From: Bacillota bacterium
GTDB lineage: Bacteria; Bacillota; Clostridia; Christensenellales; CAG-138
DNA: 8,471 nucleotides
Assembly: GCA_023435025.1 (NCBI GenBank)
Contig: JAEYSE010000120.1
Span: forward strand, 1 to 8,471
Reading direction: 5' to 3'
Shown here: one piece after another, positions 1 to 5,409 of the stretch
Numbering within the stretch: the stretch's first letter is position 1
How the letters are laid out: every line of letters begins with the position of its first letter
The notes under the pieces: generated by a model
The model's input: the letters and a program-made list of their open reading frames with translations, nothing else
What the model was told of the DNA's origin: nothing
Database searches by the model: none
Translations under genes and position numbers: made by a program

Positions 1-54
1 CCCTAAAGTAGGGCGTTCCTTGGTATGGGTTCTTAGGGCCGTTACGGCCCTAAG
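1..54. repeat. Two GGG/CCC hairpins at the left edge
   Basis: Two perfect inverted repeats lie beyond the 3' end of the aldo/keto reductase gene. The first is CCCTA (1-5) with TAGGG (9-13) around a 3-base loop, and may be cut by the window edge. The second is a 10-bp stem, 32-41 with 45-54, around the loop TTA. Neither is followed by a T-run on either strand, so they are not classical intrinsic terminators, though the 10-bp stem would be very stable in RNA. With the hairpin at 65-77 they make a cluster of G/C-capped palindromes typical of intergenic repeats in Clostridia. Function is unknown. Confidence 0.55.
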
Positions 55-64
55 CGGGTGTTTG

Positions 65-92
65 AGGGCAGAGCCCTGAACGCGCCCCTTTG
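65..92 (-). repeat. Short copy of a modular intergenic hairpin repeat
   Basis: This contains an AGGGC/GCCCT hairpin (65-69 with 73-77) next to the block CTGAACGC (76-83) and the block CCCCTTTG (85-92). The same two blocks, in the same order and strand, flank a longer copy at 1105-1159, where 27 extra bases holding a second hairpin sit between them. Here a single base (84) separates them. The hairpin lies about 60 bases past the reductase stop codon, almost the same distance as the other copy lies past the ald stop. It could act as a 3'-end RNA structure or be an inert dispersed repeat. Confidence 0.5.
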
Positions 93-137
93 TTGATACC
101 CTGAGGCGGCCATACCGGCTGCCTTTCTTGCTTTAAA

Positions 138-962
138 TTAAAAATTAAAGTGGTCCGGGTCGGAGCTGACGCGTTCGTTGCGGTTGAGCCCATCTATCTC
201 TTTCATATCCTCTTCGGATAACGTAAAGTCGATTTCGGCGTTTGATGCTATCCGCTCCGCATGCACAGACTTGGGCAACACAATGATACCCCGCTGTACG
301 TTCCATCTCAGCGTGACCTGCGCGGGGGACTTACCGTACTTCTTCGCGATATTTTGCAATACTTCGTTATTCAAAAGCGTACCGCCGGTACCGCCAAGCG
401 GGCTGTAGGCCTCGATTGCAATACCAAGATCCTCACAATATTGGATGAGCGGCATTTGCGAAAGCAGCGGGTGGCGTTCGATCTGGTTAACGGCGGGCGT
501 AACGCGGGCGATTGACAGGATATCCTCCAAGTGATGTTTGTGAAAGTTGCTGATGCCTATGGCGCGGATGCGTCCTTCCGCATACAGCTCTTCAAGTACC
601 TTCCAGCTGTCCATGTACCTGCCCGCCACGGGCCAGTGGATGAGGTACAGGTCCACATAATCCGTTTGAAGCCGCGTAAGGCTTTCAAAAAACGCCTCGC
701 GCATGCGGCCCCTTCGCATATCTTCATTCCACAGCTTGGTGGTCAGGAATATTTCCTCGCGCGCTACGCCGCTCTGTTTCATACCGGTTCCGACGTCCTG
801 CTCGTTGCCGTATATTGCGGCGGTATCGATGTGCCGGTAGCCAGCGCTAAGCGCACTGCGCACAGCCTCCACGGTTTTTGCGCCTTGCGGCACTTGGTAT
901 ACGCCCAACCCCAAAAGGGGGATCTCTACACCGTTATTGAGTTTCTTTCTTTGGGAAAACAT
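138..962 (-). CDS. Aldo/keto reductase, YvgN / glyoxal reductase-like
   Basis: A 274-residue NADPH-dependent aldo/keto reductase, predicted to be a soluble TIM-barrel enzyme that reduces aldehydes such as methylglyoxal, glyoxal or other 2-oxoaldehydes in the cytoplasm. Numbered from the chosen start, the catalytic tetrad is complete: Asp46 (in HIDTAAIYG), Tyr51, Lys76 (TTKLW) and His109 (LIHWP). Cofactor-site motifs are also present: GISNF near 136-140, NQIE near 159-162, and PKS near 230-232 with the downstream Arg and Asn. The overall pattern, including the LNxxERV tail, resembles Bacillus YvgN more than 2,5-diketogluconate reductases, but the natural substrate cannot be read from sequence. 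An in-frame ATG exists at 998, adding 12 residues. I chose ATG 962 because it has a good ribosome site (968-975) and matches the family N terminus. One oddity is ERHP where relatives usually have EFHP or similar after the NQ motif. The gene is monocistronic, with its own promoter just downstream of the ald terminator. Confidence 0.9.
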   Translation of the reverse strand: MFSQRKKLNNGVEIPLLGLGVYQVPQGAKTVEAVRSALSAGYRHIDTAAIYGNEQDVGTGMKQSGVAREEIFLTTKLWNEDMRRGRMREAFFESLTRLQTDYVDLYLIHWPVAGRYMDSWKVLEELYAEGRIRAIGISNFHKHHLEDILSIARVTPAVNQIERHPLLSQMPLIQYCEDLGIAIEAYSPLGGTGGTLLNNEVLQNIAKKYGKSPAQVTLRWNVQRGIIVLPKSVHAERIASNAEIDFTLSEEDMKEIDGLNRNERVSSDPDHFNF

Positions 963-967
963 GCGGC

Positions 968-975
968 CCACCTCT
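968..975 (-). promoter_or_regulatory. Ribosome binding site deciding the reductase start
   Basis: The minus strand reads AGAGGTGG five bases before the ATG at 962. The in-frame ATG at 998 has no comparable purine-rich element upstream: the bases before it form the palindrome at 1004-1020. This supports the shorter 274-residue protein. Confidence 0.7.
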
Positions 976-1003
976 TGAAAATTATTTTGGAAAATCATTT
1001 TGT

Positions 1004-1020
1004 TGCGGGATGTTCCCGCA
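1004..1020. promoter_or_regulatory. Perfect inverted repeat at the reductase transcription start
   Basis: TGCGGGA (1004-1010) and TCCCGCA (1014-1020) form a perfect 7-bp inverted repeat with a TGT spacer. It begins where transcription from the promoter at 1028-1055 should start. The placement fits a repressor operator or a 5'-terminal mRNA hairpin. No regulator is identifiable. Confidence 0.4.
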
Positions 1021-1027
1021 TGGTTCC

Positions 1028-1055
1028 ATTATAAGCAAAGCGATGCGCATTCAAA
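1028..1055 (-). promoter_or_regulatory. Promoter of the aldo/keto reductase gene
   Basis: On the minus strand there is a consensus -10 box TATAAT (1028-1033). A weaker -35 candidate, TTTGAA (1050-1055), lies 16 bp upstream. Predicted start of transcription is near 1021, giving a leader of about 58 bases. The -35 side overlaps the T-tail of the ald terminator, so one transcription unit ends where the next begins. Confidence 0.6.
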
Positions 1056-1080
1056 CAAAGAAGCGGCAAAAGCCGCTTCT
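1051..1080 (-). terminator. Rho-independent terminator of ald
   Basis: A perfect 9-bp stem (AGAAGCGGC 1059-1067 with GCCGCTTCT 1072-1080) closes a 4-base loop. On the minus strand it is followed by TTGTTTGA, an acceptable T-rich tail. The plus-strand side continues CCGATC with no T-run, so it acts on minus-strand transcription coming from ald, whose stop lies about 100 bases upstream. Confidence 0.75.
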
Positions 1081-1104
1081 CCGATCATCGACAAACCTCT
1101 TTTT

Positions 1105-1159
1105 CAGGGCTTTGCCCCTGAACGCCATCCAAGGGACGTGTCCCTTGTGAATCCCCTTT
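1105..1159 (-). repeat. Long copy of a modular intergenic hairpin repeat
   Basis: Between the ald stop and its terminator are two hairpins. One is an imperfect CAGGG/CCCTG stem (1105-1120). The other is a perfect AAGGGAC/GTCCCTT stem (1131-1137 with 1140-1146). The outer blocks CTGAACGC (1118-1125) and CCCCTTT (1153-1159) recur at 76-83 and 85-91 without the 27-base middle module (1126-1152). Similar GGGGC...GCCCC palindromes are, from general knowledge, frequent between genes in Clostridia. No named family can be assigned. Confidence 0.5.
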
Positions 1160-1179
1160 ATTTGGAATGCCTTAAAGTC

Positions 1180-2301
1180 CTAGCCCGCCAGCACCACGGA
1201 AGCTGCTTCCGTATAAGAAAGACCCAATGCGTCGGCCACGCCCTTATAAGTGCATTTGCCCGCATAGGTATTGATGGCGTTGAGTATGCCGCGGTTCCTT
1301 GCCGCCGCCTCTTCCAGGCCAAGGTCCGCGATTTTCAGGCCGTAAGAAAGCGTGGCGTTGGTGAGCGCAAGCGTGGAGGTATGGGGAACCGCGCCCGGCA
1401 TGTTGGCCACGCAGTAATGCACCACGCCGTCCACAATAAACGTGGGAGCATCGTGAGTGGTGGCGTGCGTGGTTTCTACGCAGCCGCCCTGGTCCACGGC
1501 CACATCCACGATCACCGCGCCCGGCTTCATGCATTTGAGCATGTGGCGCTTAATGAGCTTGGGCGCGCTTGCGCCGGGTATGAGCACCGCGCCTATCACA
1601 AGGTCCGCGTCGGAAAGCTCACGCTCAAGCGCGGAATTGGTGGAATATATGGTCTTGAGCTTATCGTCGAACATATTGTCAAGCTCGGTCAGCCGGTCCA
1701 GATTAACATCCATTATTGTAACGTCGGCGCCTAAGCCCAACGCCATTTTGGAGGCGTTTGTGCCCACGATACCGCCGCCTATTACCACGACCTTCGCCTT
1801 GCGCACGCCGGGCACGCCGGAGATCAGCACGCCGTAGCCGCCAAAGGGCTTTTCCATGCAGCGTGCGCCTTCAATTACGCTGAGCCGCCCCGCGATTTCG
1901 CTCATGGGCTTCAATAGCGGCAGCGCTCCACGCGCATCGGTCAACGTTTCATAAGCTACGCCCTTGCATTTCTGCTTAAGCAGGGCATCGGTTAATTTTG
2001 CGTCTGCAGCAAGATGTAAATAGGTGTATATGATCTGGTTTTCGCGCATGAAGGGGTATTCCTGCTCCAGCGGCTCCTTGACCTTTACGATCATGTCAGA
2101 GACTGCCCATACCTCCGCCGCGGTTTCAAGAATTGTAGCGCCGCCTTCTGCATATTCCTCATCAGAAAAGCCGGACTGTAGGCCCGCGCCCTTTTGTATG
2201 AACACCTGATGGCCGTGCATGCAATACTCCCGCGCGTTGTCCGGCGTCATCCCCACACGGAACTCGTTGTTTTTGATTTCCTTTACGCAGCCGACTTTCA
2301 T
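1180..2301 (-). CDS. ald: Alanine dehydrogenase
   Basis: NAD-dependent L-alanine dehydrogenase (EC 1.4.1.1), 373 residues, the usual length for the family. It interconverts L-alanine with pyruvate plus ammonia, using NAD(H), in the cytoplasm; known relatives are hexamers. The N-terminal substrate domain starts MKVGCVKEIK and carries Arg15, Lys75 (in KVKEP) and His96 (YTYLHLAAD). The Rossmann domain has GGGIVG at 175-180 and the ribose-binding acidic residue Asp198. Catalytic Asp270 lies in VDVAVDQGG. These positions match the numbered residues of characterised Ald proteins. An upstream TTG at 2331 would add ten residues, but ATG 2301 has a Shine-Dalgarno site (AAGGGGA, 2308-2314) and gives the canonical N terminus. 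The gene has its own promoter and terminator. In this setting it could feed pyruvate to the oxidoreductase at the right end of the window, or assimilate ammonia. The family assignment is near certain; physiological direction is not known. Confidence 0.97.
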   Translation of the reverse strand: MKVGCVKEIKNNEFRVGMTPDNAREYCMHGHQVFIQKGAGLQSGFSDEEYAEGGATILETAAEVWAVSDMIVKVKEPLEQEYPFMRENQIIYTYLHLAADAKLTDALLKQKCKGVAYETLTDARGALPLLKPMSEIAGRLSVIEGARCMEKPFGGYGVLISGVPGVRKAKVVVIGGGIVGTNASKMALGLGADVTIMDVNLDRLTELDNMFDDKLKTIYSTNSALERELSDADLVIGAVLIPGASAPKLIKRHMLKCMKPGAVIVDVAVDQGGCVETTHATTHDAPTFIVDGVVHYCVANMPGAVPHTSTLALTNATLSYGLKIADLGLEEAAARNRGILNAINTYAGKCTYKGVADALGLSYTEAASVVLAG

Positions 2302-2330
2302 ACACAATCCCCTTTTCTCAAAAATGTGCA

Positions 2331-2356
2331 ATCCCGGCTGTCACATGAGCCGGGAT
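2331..2356 (-). terminator. Hairpin in the ald leader: terminator or attenuator
   Basis: A perfect 9-bp stem (2331-2339 with 2348-2356) encloses an 8-base loop. On the minus strand a short T-run (2320-2324) follows after about six bases, which is further away than in a classical terminator. It could end sdpRI transcripts. However, it lies inside the predicted ald leader, so it could equally attenuate ald or stabilise its mRNA 5' end. The plus strand lacks a T-run. Confidence 0.45.
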
Positions 2357-2375
2357 GCGTATTAAATAAAGGTTC

Positions 2376-2385
2376 CTTGTACAAG
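2376..2385. promoter_or_regulatory. Palindrome at the ald transcription start
   Basis: CTTGTACAAG is a perfect 10-base palindrome overlapping the predicted -10 box and start site of ald. Its position suits a repressor operator. Ten-base palindromes in AT-rich spacers can arise by chance, so this is only a candidate. Confidence 0.35.
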
Positions 2386-2411
2386 TTACAACCAATTAAT
2401 GGCATTGTCAA
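2383..2411 (-). promoter_or_regulatory. Promoter of ald
   Basis: A perfect -35 box TTGACA (2406-2411) is followed, after a 17-bp spacer, by TAACTT (2383-2388), which keeps the first, second and last bases of the -10 consensus. The -35 box contains the TGA stop codon of sdpI, so the ald promoter starts inside the end of the upstream gene. Predicted start is near 2376, leaving a leader of about 75 bases that contains the hairpin at 2331-2356. Confidence 0.6.
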
Positions 2412-3064
2412 TCAAGATTCTGCTCATTTTTAGGATGCAGTTTTTTATAAATAACCGCGGCGTAAATAGTGGGGATGACGCCTGCGCCGATGATTCCCGC
2501 AAATACGGCAAAAGCCGCAACTAGGGGAGAATCATTGATCACAGCGAAAACGCCGCCCAGCAGCATCAGAAAACCGCCTGCCACGCCGGTATATGCACCA
2601 AAACGGTGCGTTTTTTTCCATACATCCTCATCGTTCAGCGTCCAGTATACCTTGATGCCGTACCAGTGGTTTTGCTTGATGGTAGGGAGGGAATTTGAAA
2701 TGTACATGATGAGAAGCCCCAACAGCATGGAAATCCCACCGGGGAATATCCCGCCGATATCTATCATGTTTGCAGCGGTCATGGCATATACGCCCCAGCT
2801 TACCGCAATGAGAAACAGTGTAACAGCGGTGCGCGTTTTTAGTATGATATTTGAATTGGCCGGGATACGGTTATATCCTTCCGTTAAATGCATGGCCAGA
2901 GGGATAAACGCAAGCAGCAGCATGGTCCACTTGCTTCCATAACTATCTGCAACGCCGGTAGGGCCCCAATGAATGGGGACGATATCTTTCTCTATGAACA
3001 TAATGGCCACGGCGAACGATACCGCGTGTACGATTGTGAGTATGAGCATCAGTTTGTTTTTCAT
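2408..3064 (-). CDS. sdpI: SdpI-family membrane protein
   Basis: A 218-residue integral membrane protein of the SdpI family. In Bacillus subtilis, SdpI gives immunity to the SDP cannibalism toxin and also signals to the repressor SdpR at the membrane. About six hydrophobic segments are visible (roughly 4-24, 44-62, 79-99, 107-123, 156-177 and 180-205). A DUF1648-like motif, IHWGPTGVADSYGSK, lies at 31-45. The SdpI signature HWYGIKVYWTL, followed by EDVWKKTHRFG, spans about 133-156. Its ATG overlaps the sdpR stop codon (ATGA), and a strong ribosome site (3071-3078) lies inside sdpR, indicating coupled translation. No toxin or maturation genes (sdpABC) are in the window. It may therefore protect against toxins of neighbouring bacteria or sense envelope stress. 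Family and pairing are well supported; immunity to a particular peptide is inference. Confidence 0.88.
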   Translation of the reverse strand: MKNKLMLILTIVHAVSFAVAIMFIEKDIVPIHWGPTGVADSYGSKWTMLLLAFIPLAMHLTEGYNRIPANSNIILKTRTAVTLFLIAVSWGVYAMTAANMIDIGGIFPGGISMLLGLLIMYISNSLPTIKQNHWYGIKVYWTLNDEDVWKKTHRFGAYTGVAGGFLMLLGGVFAVINDSPLVAAFAVFAGIIGAGVIPTIYAAVIYKKLHPKNEQNLD

Positions 3065-3330
3065 ATACGGTCCTCCTTGTCAACCAATGACGCAATCAAC
3101 TGCATCATATCCTGCAGCACGCTGGTATTGAGTGAATAGATTACGTTCTGGCCTTTCTTTTCGGCGTCCACCAGGCCCGCCTCCCGCAGCGTATTCAAAT
3201 GATGGCTGATGGAGGGCTTGCTTATGGAAAACTGCTCCGCGATTTCTCCTGCGTTTTTGTCGCCCTTGCGCAAAAGGTCAAGTATCTTCCGGCGCGTCGG
3301 GTCGGCCAGTGCGTTCCAGGTATCGCCCAC
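3061..3330 (-). CDS. sdpR: SdpR-like ArsR-family transcriptional repressor
   Basis: An 89-residue winged-helix repressor. The stretch DPTRRKILDLL (10-20), the GEIAEQFSISKPS segment (28-40) and ISHHLNTLREAG (41-52) match SdpR of Bacillus very closely. The recognition helix is about 36-48 and the wing about 55-67. There are no cysteines, so it is not a classical metal-sensing ArsR protein; in the known system the membrane partner SdpI sequesters the repressor. The start is GTG at 3330, supported by AGGAGGT six bases upstream and by the usual family N terminus a few residues before DPTRR. It is the first gene of a two-gene operon with sdpI. The palindrome at 3348-3375, over its own start site, suggests autorepression. 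Confidence 0.92.
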   Translation of the reverse strand: MGDTWNALADPTRRKILDLLRKGDKNAGEIAEQFSISKPSISHHLNTLREAGLVDAEKKGQNVIYSLNTSVLQDMMQLIASLVDKEDRI

Positions 3331-3336
3331 GGAAAT

Positions 3337-3343
3337 ACCTCCT
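3337..3343 (-). promoter_or_regulatory. Ribosome binding site for the GTG start of sdpR
   Basis: AGGAGGT on the minus strand, six bases before the GTG codon at 3330. Its strength and spacing support the non-ATG start. Confidence 0.8.
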
Positions 3344-3347
3344 GATT

Positions 3348-3375
3348 AATTAGATGGTTGTCTAAATATCTAATT
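3348..3375. promoter_or_regulatory. Candidate SdpR operator
   Basis: AATTAGAT (3348-3355) and ATCTAATT (3368-3375) form a perfect 8-bp inverted repeat with a 12-base spacer. Inside it a second pairing, TTAGA (3350-3354) with TCTAA (3361-3365), gives overlapping half-sites. It covers the predicted sdpR transcription start (about 3371) and lies just upstream of the deaminase promoter, so bound repressor would block sdpR directly and might affect the divergent gene. Binding by SdpR is inferred from position only. Confidence 0.65.
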
Positions 3376-3377
3376 CA

Positions 3378-3406
3378 AGGATATGCTTTGTTTGCCGCTT
3401 TGTCAA
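3378..3406 (-). promoter_or_regulatory. Promoter of sdpRI
   Basis: Minus-strand TTGACA (3401-3406), a 17-bp spacer, then TATCCT (3378-3383). The -35 box is a perfect match and the -10 matches four of six bases. Predicted start is near 3371, within the inverted repeat. Its -35 box lies on the same bases as the -35 box of the plus-strand promoter. Confidence 0.7.
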
Positions 3407-3427
3407 CAGAAATTCCTGTGGTATACT
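3400..3427 (+). promoter_or_regulatory. Promoter of the deaminase-queT operon
   Basis: TTGTCA (3400-3405), a 16-bp spacer, then TATACT (3422-3427); each box matches five of six consensus bases. Predicted start is near 3434, leaving a leader of about 60 bases. I looked for preQ1 and purine riboswitch consensus elements in this leader and saw none. Confidence 0.65.
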
Positions 3428-3483
3428 ATATCTGCTCATGCCCTGTTCATGAAATCGTTATGGGATTTGTCATTTCCCTGAAA

Positions 3484-3489
3484 AGAGGA
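3484..3489 (+). promoter_or_regulatory. Ribosome binding site deciding the deaminase start
   Basis: AGAGGA, six bases before the ATG at 3496. The open frame continues upstream past the predicted promoter, so starts before about 3434 cannot be used. The ATG at 3460 lacks a comparable site. Confidence 0.7.
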
Positions 3490-3495
3490 ACATTC

Positions 3496-4857
3496 ATGCC
3501 CTCCCTTCTTATTAAAAATGTAGATACCCTGGTGACCTGCGATAATCAGGACGCTGTGCTTCACAACGTCAACGTATATTGCGAGGATGGCGTAATTGCC
3601 GATATTTCAGCAAACGGCCATACGGCGGACGAGGTGCTGGATGCTACCGGGCATTTTATGTACCCGGGGCTTATTAACACGCATCATCATCTCTACCAGT
3701 ATTTTACGCGCAGCATTCCGAATGTGCAGAACATGGAACTGTTCGACTGGCTTAAGACGCTCTATGAGATCTGGAAGGGTCTTGACGAGGAGACGGTATA
3801 TCTTAGTTCCCTTGCCGGCATGGGGGAACTCATGCGCTACGGCTGCACCACCTGCCTTGACCACCACTACGTGTTCCCCAAGGCTGCTGCGGGCGGTTTA
3901 ATCGACGCGCAGTTTGCTGCAGCGGACGATCTTAAAATCCGCATGCATGCCACACGCGGCAGCATGAGCCTGTCCAAAAAAGACGGGGGCCTCCCGCCCG
4001 ATTCCGTGGTACAGGATGTCGACGCCATATTGAAAGACAGCACACGGCTCATTGAAGCCTACCATGATGGCGGTCCGTTCGCGATGCGCCAGGTGGCGCT
4101 AGCACCCTGCTCGCCCTTTTCTGTCACGGAGGATCTGCTGCGGGAATCCGCAAATCTGGCGCGCGCATATAAAGTACGCCTGCATACTCATTTGTGCGAA
4201 ACCAAGGACGAAGAAGCGTTTATGCGTGAGACACGGGGCATGCGGCCGTACGAGTATATGGAAAGCGTAGGTTGGACAGGCTCCGACGTTTGGTATGCGC
4301 ATGGCATTTACCTAAACGACACAGAATTAGAACGTATGGCGAAAAGCGGCACAGGCGTTGCGCATTGCCCCGCCTCCAACATGAAGCTTTCCTCCGGCGT
4401 GTGCCGCGTACCGGATATGCTGCGGCTTGGGGTTCCGCTTGGCCTTGCGGTGGATGGCAGCGCAAGCAACGATTGCTCCAACCTGCTTGCGGAAATCCGT
4501 ACGGCCTACCTGCTGCACCGGCTTACATATGGTAAGGAAGCGCCCACTGGCTATGATCTTTTAAAAATTGCCACGCGCGGCAGCGCACAGGTACTGGGGA
4601 GGGCTAAGCTCGGGCAGGTCGCTGTTGGATTTGGTGCCGACGCGTTCCTGATTAAAAAGGACAGGCTGGATATGCTGGGGGCTGAGTTGGACCCCCAAAA
4701 CCTGTTCGGCACTGTGGGGTACTATAGGCCGGTCGATTATACGGTTGTGAACGGACGCATCCGGGTACGGGACGGTGAACTTGTTGGGATTGATGCAGAA
4801 AACGTTCTTGAAAGAGGACGTAACAATATCAACAAACTTCTGGAGGCCGCAACTTGA
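3496..4857 (+). CDS. 8-oxoguanine deaminase-type amidohydrolase
   Basis: A 453-residue metal-dependent deaminase of the amidohydrolase superfamily (TRZ/ATZ group), cytoplasmic. The closest recognisable type is 8-oxoguanine deaminase (EC 3.5.4.32), which turns 8-oxoguanine into urate and ammonia. Metal ligands are visible: His63 and His65 (INTHHHL), His232 with catalytic Glu235 (THLCE), His269 (WYAHG) and Asp320 (AVDGSASND). Hallmarks shared with characterised 8-oxoguanine deaminases are ATRGSMSLS (152-160), DGGLPPD (163-169), APCSPFSVT (203-211) and VAHCPASNM (288-296). The N terminus (MPSLLIKNVDTLVT) is the small beta domain, which is completed by C-terminal strands after about 370. Close relatives act on isocytosine, pterins or hydroxytriazines, so the substrate is probable, not proven. 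The gene has its own promoter and shares four bases with the QueT-like gene downstream, suggesting that its substrate or product relates to what that transporter brings in. Confidence 0.88.
   Translation: MPSLLIKNVDTLVTCDNQDAVLHNVNVYCEDGVIADISANGHTADEVLDATGHFMYPGLINTHHHLYQYFTRSIPNVQNMELFDWLKTLYEIWKGLDEETVYLSSLAGMGELMRYGCTTCLDHHYVFPKAAAGGLIDAQFAAADDLKIRMHATRGSMSLSKKDGGLPPDSVVQDVDAILKDSTRLIEAYHDGGPFAMRQVALAPCSPFSVTEDLLRESANLARAYKVRLHTHLCETKDEEAFMRETRGMRPYEYMESVGWTGSDVWYAHGIYLNDTELERMAKSGTGVAHCPASNMKLSSGVCRVPDMLRLGVPLGLAVDGSASNDCSNLLAEIRTAYLLHRLTYGKEAPTGYDLLKIATRGSAQVLGRAKLGQVAVGFGADAFLIKKDRLDMLGAELDPQNLFGTVGYYRPVDYTVVNGRIRVRDGELVGIDAENVLERGRNNINKLLEAAT
4842..4846 (+). promoter_or_regulatory. 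Ribosome binding site for the TTG start of queT
   Basis: GGAGG lies seven bases before the TTG codon at 4854, inside the end of the deaminase gene. No ATG is available at this position, so this site decides the unusual start. Confidence 0.7.
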
Positions 4858-5354
4858 AAACAAAATACCTGATCCAAGGGGCAATGATAGCTGCGATTTA
4901 CTTCGTATTGACGTACGCGGTAGCGCCAATTAGCTCAGGGCTGCTTCAGTGCCGTATTTCTGAGGCGCTCACCATCCTGCCGTTTTTTACGCCCGCGGCA
5001 GTGCCGGGGCTGTTTGTCGGTTGTCTGGTGGCAAACCTGATTATGATGTTTACGGTGGGGCTTTTGCCACTGGACGTCATATTCGGAAGTTTGGCCACGC
5101 TGGTTGCCGCATATTTGTCCTATATGATATCCCGGCGGGTTCCGTCCAAGGTAGGGCGCTGGCTTGCCCCCGCTCCAGCCGTTATCGTCAACGCGTTGGT
5201 GGTGGGGTGGCTGCTTTCGGACGTTTATCAGGTGGGCGTTTCCTACACGGTGTGCGCCCTTTATGTGGCCGCGGGGCAAATGGTCGCGTGCTATGGGCTG
5301 GGTATGCCGGTACTTTTCCTGCTGGAGAGGTATAAGGAAAAACTATTTTCATAA
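4854..5354 (+). CDS. queT: QueT-family ECF transporter S-component
   Basis: A 166-residue, very hydrophobic protein of the QueT family. These are substrate-binding S-components of energy-coupling factor transporters, generally linked to uptake of queuosine precursors (preQ0, preQ1 or queuine). Family features are the N-terminal helix YLIQGAMIAAIYFVLTYAVAP (about 5-25, split by a polar edge), QCRISEALTILPFFTP (32-47), PGLFVGCLVAN (51-61), PLDVIFGSLATL (72-83) and APAVIVNALVVG (107-118). About five to six membrane segments are apparent. Function requires EcfT and EcfA proteins, which are not encoded here and are probably shared from elsewhere. The start is TTG, overlapping the deaminase TGA stop as TTGA, so translation is probably coupled. 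There is no preQ1 riboswitch in the operon leader, unlike many queT genes, and the partner is a purine-type deaminase. A substrate other than a queuosine precursor, perhaps an oxidised purine, is therefore possible. The family is confident; the substrate is open. Confidence 0.85.
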   Translation: MKTKYLIQGAMIAAIYFVLTYAVAPISSGLLQCRISEALTILPFFTPAAVPGLFVGCLVANLIMMFTVGLLPLDVIFGSLATLVAAYLSYMISRRVPSKVGRWLAPAPAVIVNALVVGWLLSDVYQVGVSYTVCALYVAAGQMVACYGLGMPVLFLLERYKEKLFS

Positions 5355-5409
5355 ACTAGCGGAAAAGTAAAATCTTTAGGATTTACGGGCATTTTCAGGC
5401 AAGCGTTCC

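Noticed and set aside
531..1034. A 167-codon plus-strand open frame
   Set aside because: It is antisense to the aldo/keto reductase, whose catalytic tetrad shows the minus strand is the coding one.
1000..1734. A 244-codon plus-strand open frame
   Set aside because: It is mostly antisense to ald and runs through the terminator and hairpin repeat; it has no recognisable domain or ribosome site.
3358..3495. N-terminal extension of the deaminase frame
   Set aside because: It would cross the divergent promoter and its predicted start; the family N terminus and a ribosome site both place the start at 3496.
3434..3495. Possible preQ1 or purine riboswitch in the deaminase-queT leader
   Set aside because: The leader is only about 60 bases and shows neither the preQ1 nor the purine aptamer consensus.
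5367..5386. Possible terminator after queT
   Set aside because: GTAAAATC (5367-5374) and GATTTAC (5380-5386) pair only with a bulge, are AT-rich, and no T-run follows.
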